This document shows positions 1 through 5,745 of a stretch of 13,289 nt of DNA, in pieces. Source of the DNA: Bordetella parapertussis (GTDB taxonomy: Bacteria > Pseudomonadota > Gammaproteobacteria > Burkholderiales > Burkholderiaceae_C); contig CAMDJU010000048.1 in NCBI GenBank assembly GCA_945900695.1, positions 1 through 13,289 of the forward strand. The letters run 5' to 3'. Both the position numbers and the translations under genes were made by a program. Under the pieces are notes generated by a model. It did not search any database and was not told where the DNA came from. It saw nothing but the letters and a program-made list of their open reading frames with translations. The first letter of the stretch is position 1; each line of letters opens with the position of its first letter.

Positions 1-763
1 CATCATCGAATTGGCTGGGGTGAAAGTCAGCGCGGAAATAAGCCCGCCAGTGGCTGGCGCCCCAACGCAGCAAACCTTGGCGACCCAACAACCAGTGCTG
101 GGCACCCCGCCAGGTGGCAGCCTTGAACAACTGGCCATCGCGCCACAAGTGGTGCGCAGTTTGGCGCAACACATCGAGGGCGAAATGCAAGGACACCAAG
201 CGCATCCAGCGTTTACGCCACAGCTCGTTACCGTCCAATGCCCGGTAGAGGTCAAAAGCGGTGCAACGGTGTTCCAACTCCTCGCTGGCATGCCACAACC
301 ACAACTGGCGCATGCGTTCAGGGGCCTGCGCCAACACGCCGGGGTGCTGCAGCAACCAGGCTGCAAAGATGGCTGTCAGGTGCTCGGTGGAAGCGGTCAC
401 TGCGACTTTGTGGCGCTTGTCTTGAAATGCATCCAGGCGTTTTAAGCGTTTGACCACCCGAGGTGCCCAGCGGTTTTCATAGCCCAAAGCGGCCAAATGC
501 TGGTTGTACAACTCGTGCAAACGCCGGTGGGTGGCCTCTTGGCCCACAAAGCCTTGAATTTCGCGCGCCCAAGCCGGTTTTTGCTCAGTTGGCAATTGCG
601 TCAAGCCCTCACGCAAAGAGTCGATGAAAAACTGCTCGCCCACCGGGAAGCTCATGGACAAAGCATCCAAAAAAGCGCTCAGAAAAACCTCGCCGCCGTT
701 CCAATGCCGCTCCATGGGTGGCTTCATGTCGATCAACAGGTGTCGGATGGTCAGTGCGTTCAT
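1..763 (-). CDS. Predicted metal-dependent hydrolase, ferritin-like (PF10118/COG3687 family), 3' end outside window
   Basis: The reading frame opens with ATG at 763-761 (MNALTIRHLLIDMK) and stays open for 254 codons to the window edge, so the C-terminus is missing. The protein is helical and rich in Trp, Leu and His. It carries a ferritin-like di-iron pattern: Glu43 in FPVGEQFF, an ExxH at Glu76-His79 (GQEATHRR), Glu127, and a second ExxH at Glu162-His165 (HASEELEHR). This pattern and the length match the family annotated as predicted metal-dependent hydrolase, whose members usually have about 260-290 residues, so only the tail should be lost. The name is a database label; the substrate is unknown and the fold suggests an oxidase or hydrolase with a two-metal centre. 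It is transcribed away from the bactofilin operon and I see no functional link to it. The family call is fairly secure, the function is not. Confidence 0.8.
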   Translation of the reverse strand, partial: MNALTIRHLLIDMKPPMERHWNGGEVFLSAFLDALSMSFPVGEQFFIDSLREGLTQLPTEQKPAWAREIQGFVGQEATHRRLHELYNQHLAALGYENRWAPRVVKRLKRLDAFQDKRHKVAVTASTEHLTAIFAAWLLQHPGVLAQAPERMRQLWLWHASEELEHRCTAFDLYRALDGNELWRKRWMRLVSLHFALDVLRQTAHHLWRDGQLFKAATWRGAQHWLLGRQGLLRWGASHWRAYFRADFHPSQFDD

Positions 764-1062
764 GGGTTAGATCTGGTTTGAAGAGGGCATTTTGCCTGTG
801 CGCGCTCGCGCAGGGGGTGGGAGGCAGGTTCGCCCCATGTCAATTGTGTCTTTCGGCAAATAACTCAAAAGATAACTTTTTTAAAGGTGGTGCCATGATT
901 CCTCTTTCCAAGGTGCCTGAAAATATCCAAATTGATTCATTCATTGGCGCACCTAAGTTATTGTAAACATTGGGATTCATTTCCCTTTTAAACGACAACT
1001 GGGCGCATGAGAACCAGGAAGTGCCCCGATTTTTGACTAGAATCGCCCCCCAAGGAGCGCAT
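764..1062. other. Divergent intergenic region, about 300 bp, AT-rich in its right half
   Basis: This gap separates the minus-strand hydrolase from the plus-strand bactofilin operon, so promoters for both should lie here. Near 795-815 there is an imperfect hairpin whose core is TGCGC-GCTC-GCGCA (799-812). From about 840 to 1000 the sequence becomes clearly AT-rich. A short ORF at 895-966 (ATG to TAA, 23 residues) has AAAGGTGG just upstream. A TAGAAT at 1039-1044 would be a good -10 element that starts a transcript close to the AAGGAG ribosome site, but I find no convincing -35 at the right distance. I could not place a definite promoter for either gene. Confidence 0.4.
1052..1057 (+). promoter_or_regulatory. 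Shine-Dalgarno site of the first bactofilin gene
   Basis: AAGGAG lies five bases before the ATG at 1063. It decides the start among in-frame candidates, because the frame is open back to about 970 without a comparable site. It is the only strong ribosome-binding site in the four-gene cassette, so the downstream genes probably depend on translation coming from upstream. Confidence 0.7.
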
Positions 1063-1452
1063 ATGTCAAACCCATCAGATTCTTTAGAAAGCGTTGTCAT
1101 TGGTGACGGCGTGGTCGTCAAAGGCACATTCGTTGTCCCTTCCAAAGCCATCGTGAATGGCGTGATTGAAGGCGATTTGACCGCTGAAGAGGTGCTGATT
1201 GGACCCACCGGCAAAATTTCTGGCCGCATTTCCGCCAAGGTGATTGATGTGCGTGGTGAGTTGCACAACACCATCATCAGTGAAAAAAGTTTGATTGTTC
1301 GCTCCACCGGCCGCATTGCAGGCAAGGTCCATTACTCTGAAATCGAGATCGAAAAGGGTGGTGAGATTGAAGGCAGCCTGAACCAGGGCGCCGAATACCC
1401 CTCGACAGCACCGCGCATTCCGCCGGTGTTTCCTGACGCCAATAAGTACTGA
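1063..1452 (+). CDS. Bactofilin family protein (polymer-forming cytoskeletal protein), short type
   Basis: The 129-residue product begins MSNPSDSLESVVIGDGVVVK. From about residue 10 to 110 it shows the short repeating pattern of a right-handed beta-helix: small hydrophobic residues alternate with Gly turns, as in KGTFVVPSKAIVNGVIEGDL and GRIAGKVHYSEIEIEKGGEIEG. This is the bactofilin (DUF583) core. Bactofilins polymerise without nucleotide and often scaffold peptidoglycan enzymes at the membrane. A 20-residue Pro-rich tail ends in DANKY. The N-terminus lacks the Met-Phe plus basic residues seen in membrane-binding bactofilins, unlike the second copy downstream. The start is set by AAGGAG five bases before the ATG. 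It is the first gene of a same-strand cassette with an M23 peptidase, another bactofilin and a RodZ-like gene; 20 bases separate it from the peptidase gene. Confidence 0.9.
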   Translation: MSNPSDSLESVVIGDGVVVKGTFVVPSKAIVNGVIEGDLTAEEVLIGPTGKISGRISAKVIDVRGELHNTIISEKSLIVRSTGRIAGKVHYSEIEIEKGGEIEGSLNQGAEYPSTAPRIPPVFPDANKY

Positions 1453-1472
1453 CTCTCCCAGATCGTCTGACC

Positions 1473-2507
1473 GTGTTCAAGCGAAGCATCACGTTCACGT
1501 TGGGCCTGCCAGCCATGTTGCGGGCCGCCTGGACTCGCGAGTACTTGGATGCGCGCATCATTCTTGAGCAAAACGCAGATCTGCGCTACCTGACCATCAG
1601 CGCCAAAGTCCAGCGCTTGGCTGTGCGCTCTGGGCTTGTCTTGCTGGGGGTGATCAGCACCTTGATCTTGTTTTTGACCATCACCAGCATCAGTTTGTTC
1701 ATCAGCCGTGGCAAGCTTGAGCGCTCACACGAGCAGGTCTACCGGGCCTTGCTCAGCAGCGCGGTCGAGAGTGAAAACGGCGAAAGCTTCGAGTTGGACG
1801 AGGCACAAATGGTGGCCTTGGCCCAAACCATCCGTGACCGCGACATGAGCATTCGGCGTTTTGTGGACACATCGATGGTGGCGGTCTCGCAAGAAAACGA
1901 AAACATGAAAAACCAACTCGACTCGTCGGGTTTGACCGAAAAGGTCATACGGGTGATTCAGCAAAACTCGGCCAACGGCGGCTTCAACTTGGGCGACAAC
2001 CTCAACGCCAACCCCTTGTTGCGTGGCAAAGTGGCGGAGGAGTTGTCCAATAACCGCGCCATGCGCGAAGTCTTGTACGCTTTGCCCAACCGCATGCCGG
2101 TGTCCAATTACAGTGTCAGTTCAGACTTTGGCATTCGCAAACACCCCATCAGCGGCCTGTCCAACTTCCACACAGGTGTGGATTTGCTGAGCGAGACCGA
2201 GGACGACAATGTCCACCCCGTCAAACCCGGAATTGTGGTGCTGGCCAAATATCATTCACAATACGGGAATACCGTGGTGGTTAGGCACAGCAATGGCATT
2301 GAGTCTTTATATGGGCATTTGGCCAATATGAAGGTAGAAGTGGGCGACAAAGTGACCACCGAGACCGTTTTGGGTCGGGTTGGCAATACCGGTGTGTCTA
2401 CCGGCAAGCACCTGCACTTGGAAATTCTCGTTGGCGGTTACCCTGTCAATCCCCAAAAAGTTATTCGAACCGCGCAATATGTTCAACAAATTCAAAACCA
2501 ACCCTAG
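1473..2507 (+). CDS. Membrane-anchored M23 (LytM) peptidoglycan endopeptidase
   Basis: The frame starts with GTG at 1473 and encodes 344 residues. Residues 1-50 are cytoplasmic and basic, about 53-77 form one membrane segment (GLVLLGVISTLILFLTITSI), 80-150 look helical and possibly coiled-coil, and about 210-330 form the LytM domain. The domain has the zinc set His233-x3-Asp237 (FHTGVDL) and His315 of HLH (GKHLHLE), plus catalytic-type His282 (YGHL) and His313. All key residues are present, so it should be an active endopeptidase cutting peptide cross-links in the periplasm. There is no clear Shine-Dalgarno before the GTG; an in-frame ATG at 1515 would remove 14 residues. Its 3' end overlaps the second bactofilin gene by 29 bases. 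Pairing of bactofilin with an M23 enzyme is known from Helicobacter (CcmA with Csd proteins) and from stalked alphaproteobacteria, so a shape-related role is a good inference. Confidence 0.9.
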   Translation: MFKRSITFTLGLPAMLRAAWTREYLDARIILEQNADLRYLTISAKVQRLAVRSGLVLLGVISTLILFLTITSISLFISRGKLERSHEQVYRALLSSAVESENGESFELDEAQMVALAQTIRDRDMSIRRFVDTSMVAVSQENENMKNQLDSSGLTEKVIRVIQQNSANGGFNLGDNLNANPLLRGKVAEELSNNRAMREVLYALPNRMPVSNYSVSSDFGIRKHPISGLSNFHTGVDLLSETEDDNVHPVKPGIVVLAKYHSQYGNTVVVRHSNGIESLYGHLANMKVEVGDKVTTETVLGRVGNTGVSTGKHLHLEILVGGYPVNPQKVIRTAQYVQQIQNQP

Positions 2508-2991
2508 TGCACAGCCACAGCCAGAAACTGTTTTGGCTGTCACACCAGGGGCTGTGCCCGAGACTCAGCCTGTGGTTGAGCCATTGATTGTTGCCCCGCC
2601 CGCACCTGCTCCTGCACCCCTTACCCAACCCAACCCAGCGCCGCAGCGCACCAGCATGATGGACATCATCTCCAACTCCACAGCCAAGCCCTCCATTTTG
2701 AGCGAGGGCTTCTCTTTTCGCGGCGAGATAGCTGCAAAGGGCGCGATCCATGTGGAGGGCTCGCTCAATGGCCAGATCCAAGTGGATGAGTTGACCATTG
2801 GTTCGCGCGGTCAAGTCGAAGGCGTGGTCACCTGCCAAAGCCTGCACATCAAGGGCAAGTTCACCGGCACGGCCACTTGCAGCGAGTTGATCGTGACCTC
2901 TTCTGCCTCGGTAGATGGTCACGTGGTTTACCAAACCTTGTCGGTTCAAAAGGGTGCATCGATCAAGGGCGAGTTGTTGCTGGTCAAGTAA
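2479..2991 (+). CDS. Bactofilin family protein with Pro-rich N-terminal arm and probable membrane-targeting peptide
   Basis: The ATG at 2479 lies inside the peptidase gene and gives 170 residues. The N-terminus MFNKFKTNPS resembles the short Met-Phe-x-Lys membrane-targeting peptide of Caulobacter-type bactofilins, which supports this start although no Shine-Dalgarno is visible; coupling to the upstream gene is likely. Residues about 12-65 are a Pro/Ala/Val/Gln-rich linker, then a beta-helical bactofilin core runs from about 72 to the end (GEIAAKGAIHVEGSLNGQIQ, ending GELLLVK). There is almost no C-terminal tail, in contrast to the first copy. The two paralogues therefore share the polymerising core but have opposite tail arrangements, as expected if one anchors to membrane and the other co-polymerises or recruits partners. 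That division of labour is inference. Confidence 0.88.
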   Translation: MFNKFKTNPSAQPQPETVLAVTPGAVPETQPVVEPLIVAPPAPAPAPLTQPNPAPQRTSMMDIISNSTAKPSILSEGFSFRGEIAAKGAIHVEGSLNGQIQVDELTIGSRGQVEGVVTCQSLHIKGKFTGTATCSELIVTSSASVDGHVVYQTLSVQKGASIKGELLLVK

Positions 2992-3012
2992 ACCCAAGCC
3001 CATCCTGCTGCC

Positions 3013-3807
3013 ATGAACGAGCCAGCCCGCATGATCAATGGGGCTTTTCTGCGCCAACGGCGCGAAGGCAAGGGCTGGGCCCAAACCGATTTGGCCACCC
3101 GTGCGTGCTTGTCGCTGCGACAAGTTCGACAAATTGAAGACGGTGGCAACAGCTCGTTTTACAGCGAGTCGGTCAAAGCCACCTCAGCCCGAAAAATAGC
3201 CACTCTGCTGGGTTTGCCACCTGAAAGCGCTTTTGTACAAGCTCATGCTGACACTGTGTCAGTCAATCCTGTCACCGATCCCTTGACCCCCACGGACAAT
3301 GAGCAGGCCCCAGCGCCCGTGGTGGCCCAAGCGCCTCATGCGCCTCATGCGCCTGGACCTGCCGGTGCCGACCTGTCCTCGGTCATGACCCATGTGGCCG
3401 TGGCAACCGCTGACATCGATCCGCCACCGCCCCAAAGTTTGTCCAGTGCTGGCGGCGAAGGCGAGTCACGGTCCAGCGGCTTTTTGTGGCTTGCAGTGTT
3501 GGCCGTGGCCGTGTGTGCTGGCGTGTTGCTCATGTCCAAGTCGTCCGATGTGCCACAGACCCCCAACATGGCTGCACCGGTGGACCCCAACCCACCTGCG
3601 CCGCCCCCCATGGTGCTGCCCGCAGATTCGGTTGAGGCGTCAGGTAACCAGCCCTCTGATGCACCCCTAGCGGCCCCCGGCACCAGCACTTTGCCAGCGG
3701 TCCCACCCAGCGGTTCTGGCCTTGGCGCAGCCGGTTTGGTGACACCCATGCCCAATTCGGTGGCACCTGCTCCAGCGCCGACCAATGGGCCGATCAAAAC
3801 CCCTTGA
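3013..3807 (+). CDS. RodZ-like membrane protein: N-terminal HTH, one transmembrane segment, Pro/Ala-rich tail
   Basis: The 264-residue protein has an HTH_25/XRE-type domain at about residues 9-70 (GAFLRQRREGKGWAQTDLAT, then LRQVRQIEDG). A Pro/Ala/Thr-rich linker covers about 80-150, a single membrane segment lies at about 156-174 (GFLWLAVLAVAVCAGVLLM), and a low-complexity Pro/Ala/Ser periplasmic tail of about 90 residues follows. This is the architecture of RodZ, whose HTH binds MreB in the cytoplasm. The folded DUF4115 domain usual at the RodZ C-terminus is not apparent. The gene follows the second bactofilin by 21 bases with no clear Shine-Dalgarno; an alternative ATG lies at 3031. By context it may link the bactofilin/M23 module to the elongation machinery. 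It could instead be a membrane-tethered transcription regulator. I do not call it rodZ because a standard copy would be expected elsewhere. Confidence 0.75.
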   Translation: MNEPARMINGAFLRQRREGKGWAQTDLATRACLSLRQVRQIEDGGNSSFYSESVKATSARKIATLLGLPPESAFVQAHADTVSVNPVTDPLTPTDNEQAPAPVVAQAPHAPHAPGPAGADLSSVMTHVAVATADIDPPPPQSLSSAGGEGESRSSGFLWLAVLAVAVCAGVLLMSKSSDVPQTPNMAAPVDPNPPAPPPMVLPADSVEASGNQPSDAPLAAPGTSTLPAVPPSGSGLGAAGLVTPMPNSVAPAPAPTNGPIKTP

Positions 3808-3816
3808 GCCAGGGGT
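3799..3816 (-). terminator. Candidate weak intrinsic terminator, minus strand, downstream of hemH
   Basis: ACCCCT and AGGGGT form a six-base-pair stem around a six-base loop; on the minus strand the stem runs directly into TTTTG. It lies about 100 bases beyond the hemH stop and overlaps the stop codon of the convergent RodZ-like gene. The stem is short, so this is only a candidate. Confidence 0.3.
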
Positions 3817-3869
3817 AAAGGCACAGCCGGGTCAGGCGATTGCCGTGTTTTCAGACATTTTTATTTAAC

Positions 3870-3891
3870 GGTTTTCGCTCAGCGCGAAACC
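3870..3891. other. Hairpin in the convergent gap between the RodZ-like gene and hemH
   Basis: GGTTT-(T)-CGC pairs with GCG-AAACC around the loop TCAGC, giving eight base pairs with one bulged T. On the minus strand the stem is followed by GTTAAATAAAAA, not a clean T run, and on the plus strand by AGAGGCC. It may slow polymerase from either side, but it is not a textbook terminator. The remaining gap of about 110 bases holds no ORF that I would support. Confidence 0.3.
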
Positions 3892-3917
3892 AGAGGCCAA
3901 AACCCGTCACGGGCGAA

Positions 3918-5018
3918 TCAGACGGTGGCACCCATGTCCAGAGCTGTTTGCCGCGAAATCGCCCCCGTGGCCTCGCTGGGCAGGCCCAAGGGCCAGCCAC
4001 CGGTGTGTTGGTGGGTCACTTGCACCAGGGCTTGGATCCACTCAGGGTGGTCGTTCAAGCAGGGGATGTAGTGAAAGCTTTCTCCGCCTTCCTCCATGAA
4101 GGCGTGGCACACTTCCATAGCGATTTCTTCCAGGGTTTCCAGACAATCGCTGCTAAAGCCAGGGCACGCGATGTCAATGCGTTTGGTGCCGTTTTGCGCC
4201 AGTTGGCGCACGGTGGGCTCGGTATAGGGTTCTAACCATTTGGCCTTGCCAAAACGGGACTGAAAGGTCACGCTGTATTGGCCTTTGACCAAGCCCAATT
4301 GCTCGGCCATCAACCGGGCGGTTTTGTGGCATTCGCAGTGGTATTGATCACCCAGGTGCAAGGTGCGCTCGGGGACCCCATGAAAACTCATCACCAAGTG
4401 GTCGCCACGGCCTTTTTCAGCCCAATGGGCCCGCACCGTTTGCGCCAAGGCATGGATGTATGCAGGGTGATCATGGTAATGGTTGACAAAGCGCAACTCG
4501 GGGATGCTTCGGGTGCGCCCTGCCCATGCATAAACCGCATCAAACACGCTTGCCGTGGTGGTGGCCGAATATTGGGGGTAAGCCGGGAGAATCAGCACGC
4601 GGGTGGCGCCGTCTTGTTTCAGTGCCTCCAATTGCTGAGCGATGGACGGACTGCCATAGCGCATGGCGTAACGCACCAAGACTGCGCTGTCTGGGCCCTG
4701 CAAGGCCTGCGCCAGCAGTTGGGACTGCTTTTCTGTCCAAACTTTGAGGGGCGAGCCGTGCTCGGTCCAAATGGCGGCGTATTTCAAAGCGGATTTTTTT
4801 GGCCGTACCCGCAAAATGATGCCGTGCAAGATGGCCAGCCACAGCAGGCGTGGGATTTCTACCACCCGGGGGTCGCTCAAAAATTCGGCCAAGTAGCGGC
4901 GCAAAGCCGCGCCCGTGGGGGCGTCTGGGGTGCCCAGGTTGCAAAACAGCACCGCGGTGCGGGCGGGTTGACCATGGCGAAAGGGGGGTTCAGCGGCAAA
5001 GCGCGGTGAGGCAGGCAT
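3918..5018 (-). CDS. hemH: Ferrochelatase
   Basis: The enzyme inserts Fe(II) into protoporphyrin IX, the last step of protohaem synthesis. From ATG 5018 (MPASPRFAAEPPFRHG) the product has 366 residues, normal for proteobacterial HemH. The N-terminal AVLFCNLGTPDAPTG, the PAYPQYSATTTAS loop near 145-157, the catalytic His213 in SFHGVPERTL, QSRFGKAKWLEPYT near 253-266, and CPGFSSDCLETLEEI with the acidic Glu294 are all canonical. No part is missing. An in-frame ATG at 5039 would add seven residues (MGEREYR) and overlap the divergent HAD gene; I prefer 5018. Only 19 bases then separate it from the HAD start, so its promoter must lie inside the HAD coding region. A TATATT on the minus strand at 5046-5041 is a possible -10. 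No other haem genes are visible in the window. Confidence 0.95.
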   Translation of the reverse strand: MPASPRFAAEPPFRHGQPARTAVLFCNLGTPDAPTGAALRRYLAEFLSDPRVVEIPRLLWLAILHGIILRVRPKKSALKYAAIWTEHGSPLKVWTEKQSQLLAQALQGPDSAVLVRYAMRYGSPSIAQQLEALKQDGATRVLILPAYPQYSATTTASVFDAVYAWAGRTRSIPELRFVNHYHDHPAYIHALAQTVRAHWAEKGRGDHLVMSFHGVPERTLHLGDQYHCECHKTARLMAEQLGLVKGQYSVTFQSRFGKAKWLEPYTEPTVRQLAQNGTKRIDIACPGFSSDCLETLEEIAMEVCHAFMEEGGESFHYIPCLNDHPEWIQALVQVTHQHTGGWPLGLPSEATGAISRQTALDMGATV

Positions 5019-5037
5019 GCGGTATTCTCGCTCACCC

Positions 5038-5745
5038 ATGAATATACCTGCCCCCCACCCAAGCCTCATCCGTGCCATCAGCTTAGATTTGGACGACACC
5101 TTGTGGCCCATTGGTCCCATCATGGCCCGGGCCGAACAGGCCTTGCATCAGTGGTTGGATGCGCACGCGCCAGGCGCGTTGGCCCTGTACCGTCAGCCCG
5201 AATGGGTGCAGCAAGCCCGCAGTCAGGCGGTTTCGGCGATGGCCGACAAGCCGCATGATTTCAGCGCCATGCGCCGCTCCATGATCGGCCAAGCCCTGGC
5301 CCAAGCCGGGGAGCAGACCGATTTGGCCACCCCTGCTTTCGAGGTGTTTTATGCAGCACGCCAACAAGTCACTTTGTTTGACGATGCCTTGGAAACCCTG
5401 GATTTTTTGGCCCAACGCTTTCCGTTGGCGGCCTTGACCAACGGCAATGCCGATGTGCAGCGGGTTGGTTTGGGCGCGTTTTTTCGCTGCGCCGTGAGCG
5501 CCCATGAAATGGGCATCGCCAAGCCCGATCCGCGCATTTTTTGGCACACTGCTGAGCGCTTGAACCTGGCGCCCGAGGCGGTGTTGCATGTGGGCGACGA
5601 CGCGGCCCTGGATATCTTGGGCGCCCGTGCCGCGGGCATGCCCTGCGTCTGGCTCAACCGCCAGGGTGCACCCTGGGTGCATGATGGCCCGCCACCTTGG
5701 ACCGTCTCATCCCTGCGTGAGTTGGTCCACCACTTCCAGGCCTGA
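5038..5745 (+). CDS. HAD-IA family phosphatase, YigB/YjjG-like
   Basis: The 235-residue protein has the full HAD motif set: motif I DLDDT (Asp17 nucleophile, Asp19), motif II LTNGN (Thr134), motif III Lys162 in AKPDPRIF, and motif IV GDDAALD (Asp187, Asp188, Asp192). An alpha-helical cap lies between motifs I and II at about residues 28-110. It therefore should be an active Mg-dependent small-molecule phosphatase of subfamily IA. Overall it most resembles the FMN or pyrimidine-nucleotide phosphatases (YigB, YjjG), but the substrate cannot be read from sequence. The start at 5038 gives MNIPAPHPSLIRAISLDLDD; an upstream ATG at 5017 would add seven residues, preceded by GTGAGG, and would overlap the hemH start. 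Its 3' end overlaps hpnE by 39 bases on the opposite strand. Confidence 0.85.
   Translation: MNIPAPHPSLIRAISLDLDDTLWPIGPIMARAEQALHQWLDAHAPGALALYRQPEWVQQARSQAVSAMADKPHDFSAMRRSMIGQALAQAGEQTDLATPAFEVFYAARQQVTLFDDALETLDFLAQRFPLAALTNGNADVQRVGLGAFFRCAVSAHEMGIAKPDPRIFWHTAERLNLAPEAVLHVGDDAALDILGARAAGMPCVWLNRQGAPWVHDGPPPWTVSSLRELVHHFQA

Noticed and set aside
11..445. 144-residue plus-strand ORF at the window start
   Set aside because: The minus strand here encodes the ferritin-like hydrolase with paired ExxH motifs; the plus-strand frame is low-information Gln/Pro/Ala sequence.
799..812. TGCGC-GCTC-GCGCA hairpin as a terminator for the left gene
   Set aside because: It lies upstream of the start of that gene, not after its end, and no T run follows on either strand.
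3334..3355. Short repeat GCGCCTCAT in the RodZ-like gene as a regulatory or mobile repeat
   Set aside because: It is two copies of a nine-base unit plus a partial third, coding for APHAPHAPG in a Pro/Ala linker; this is ordinary low-complexity coding sequence.
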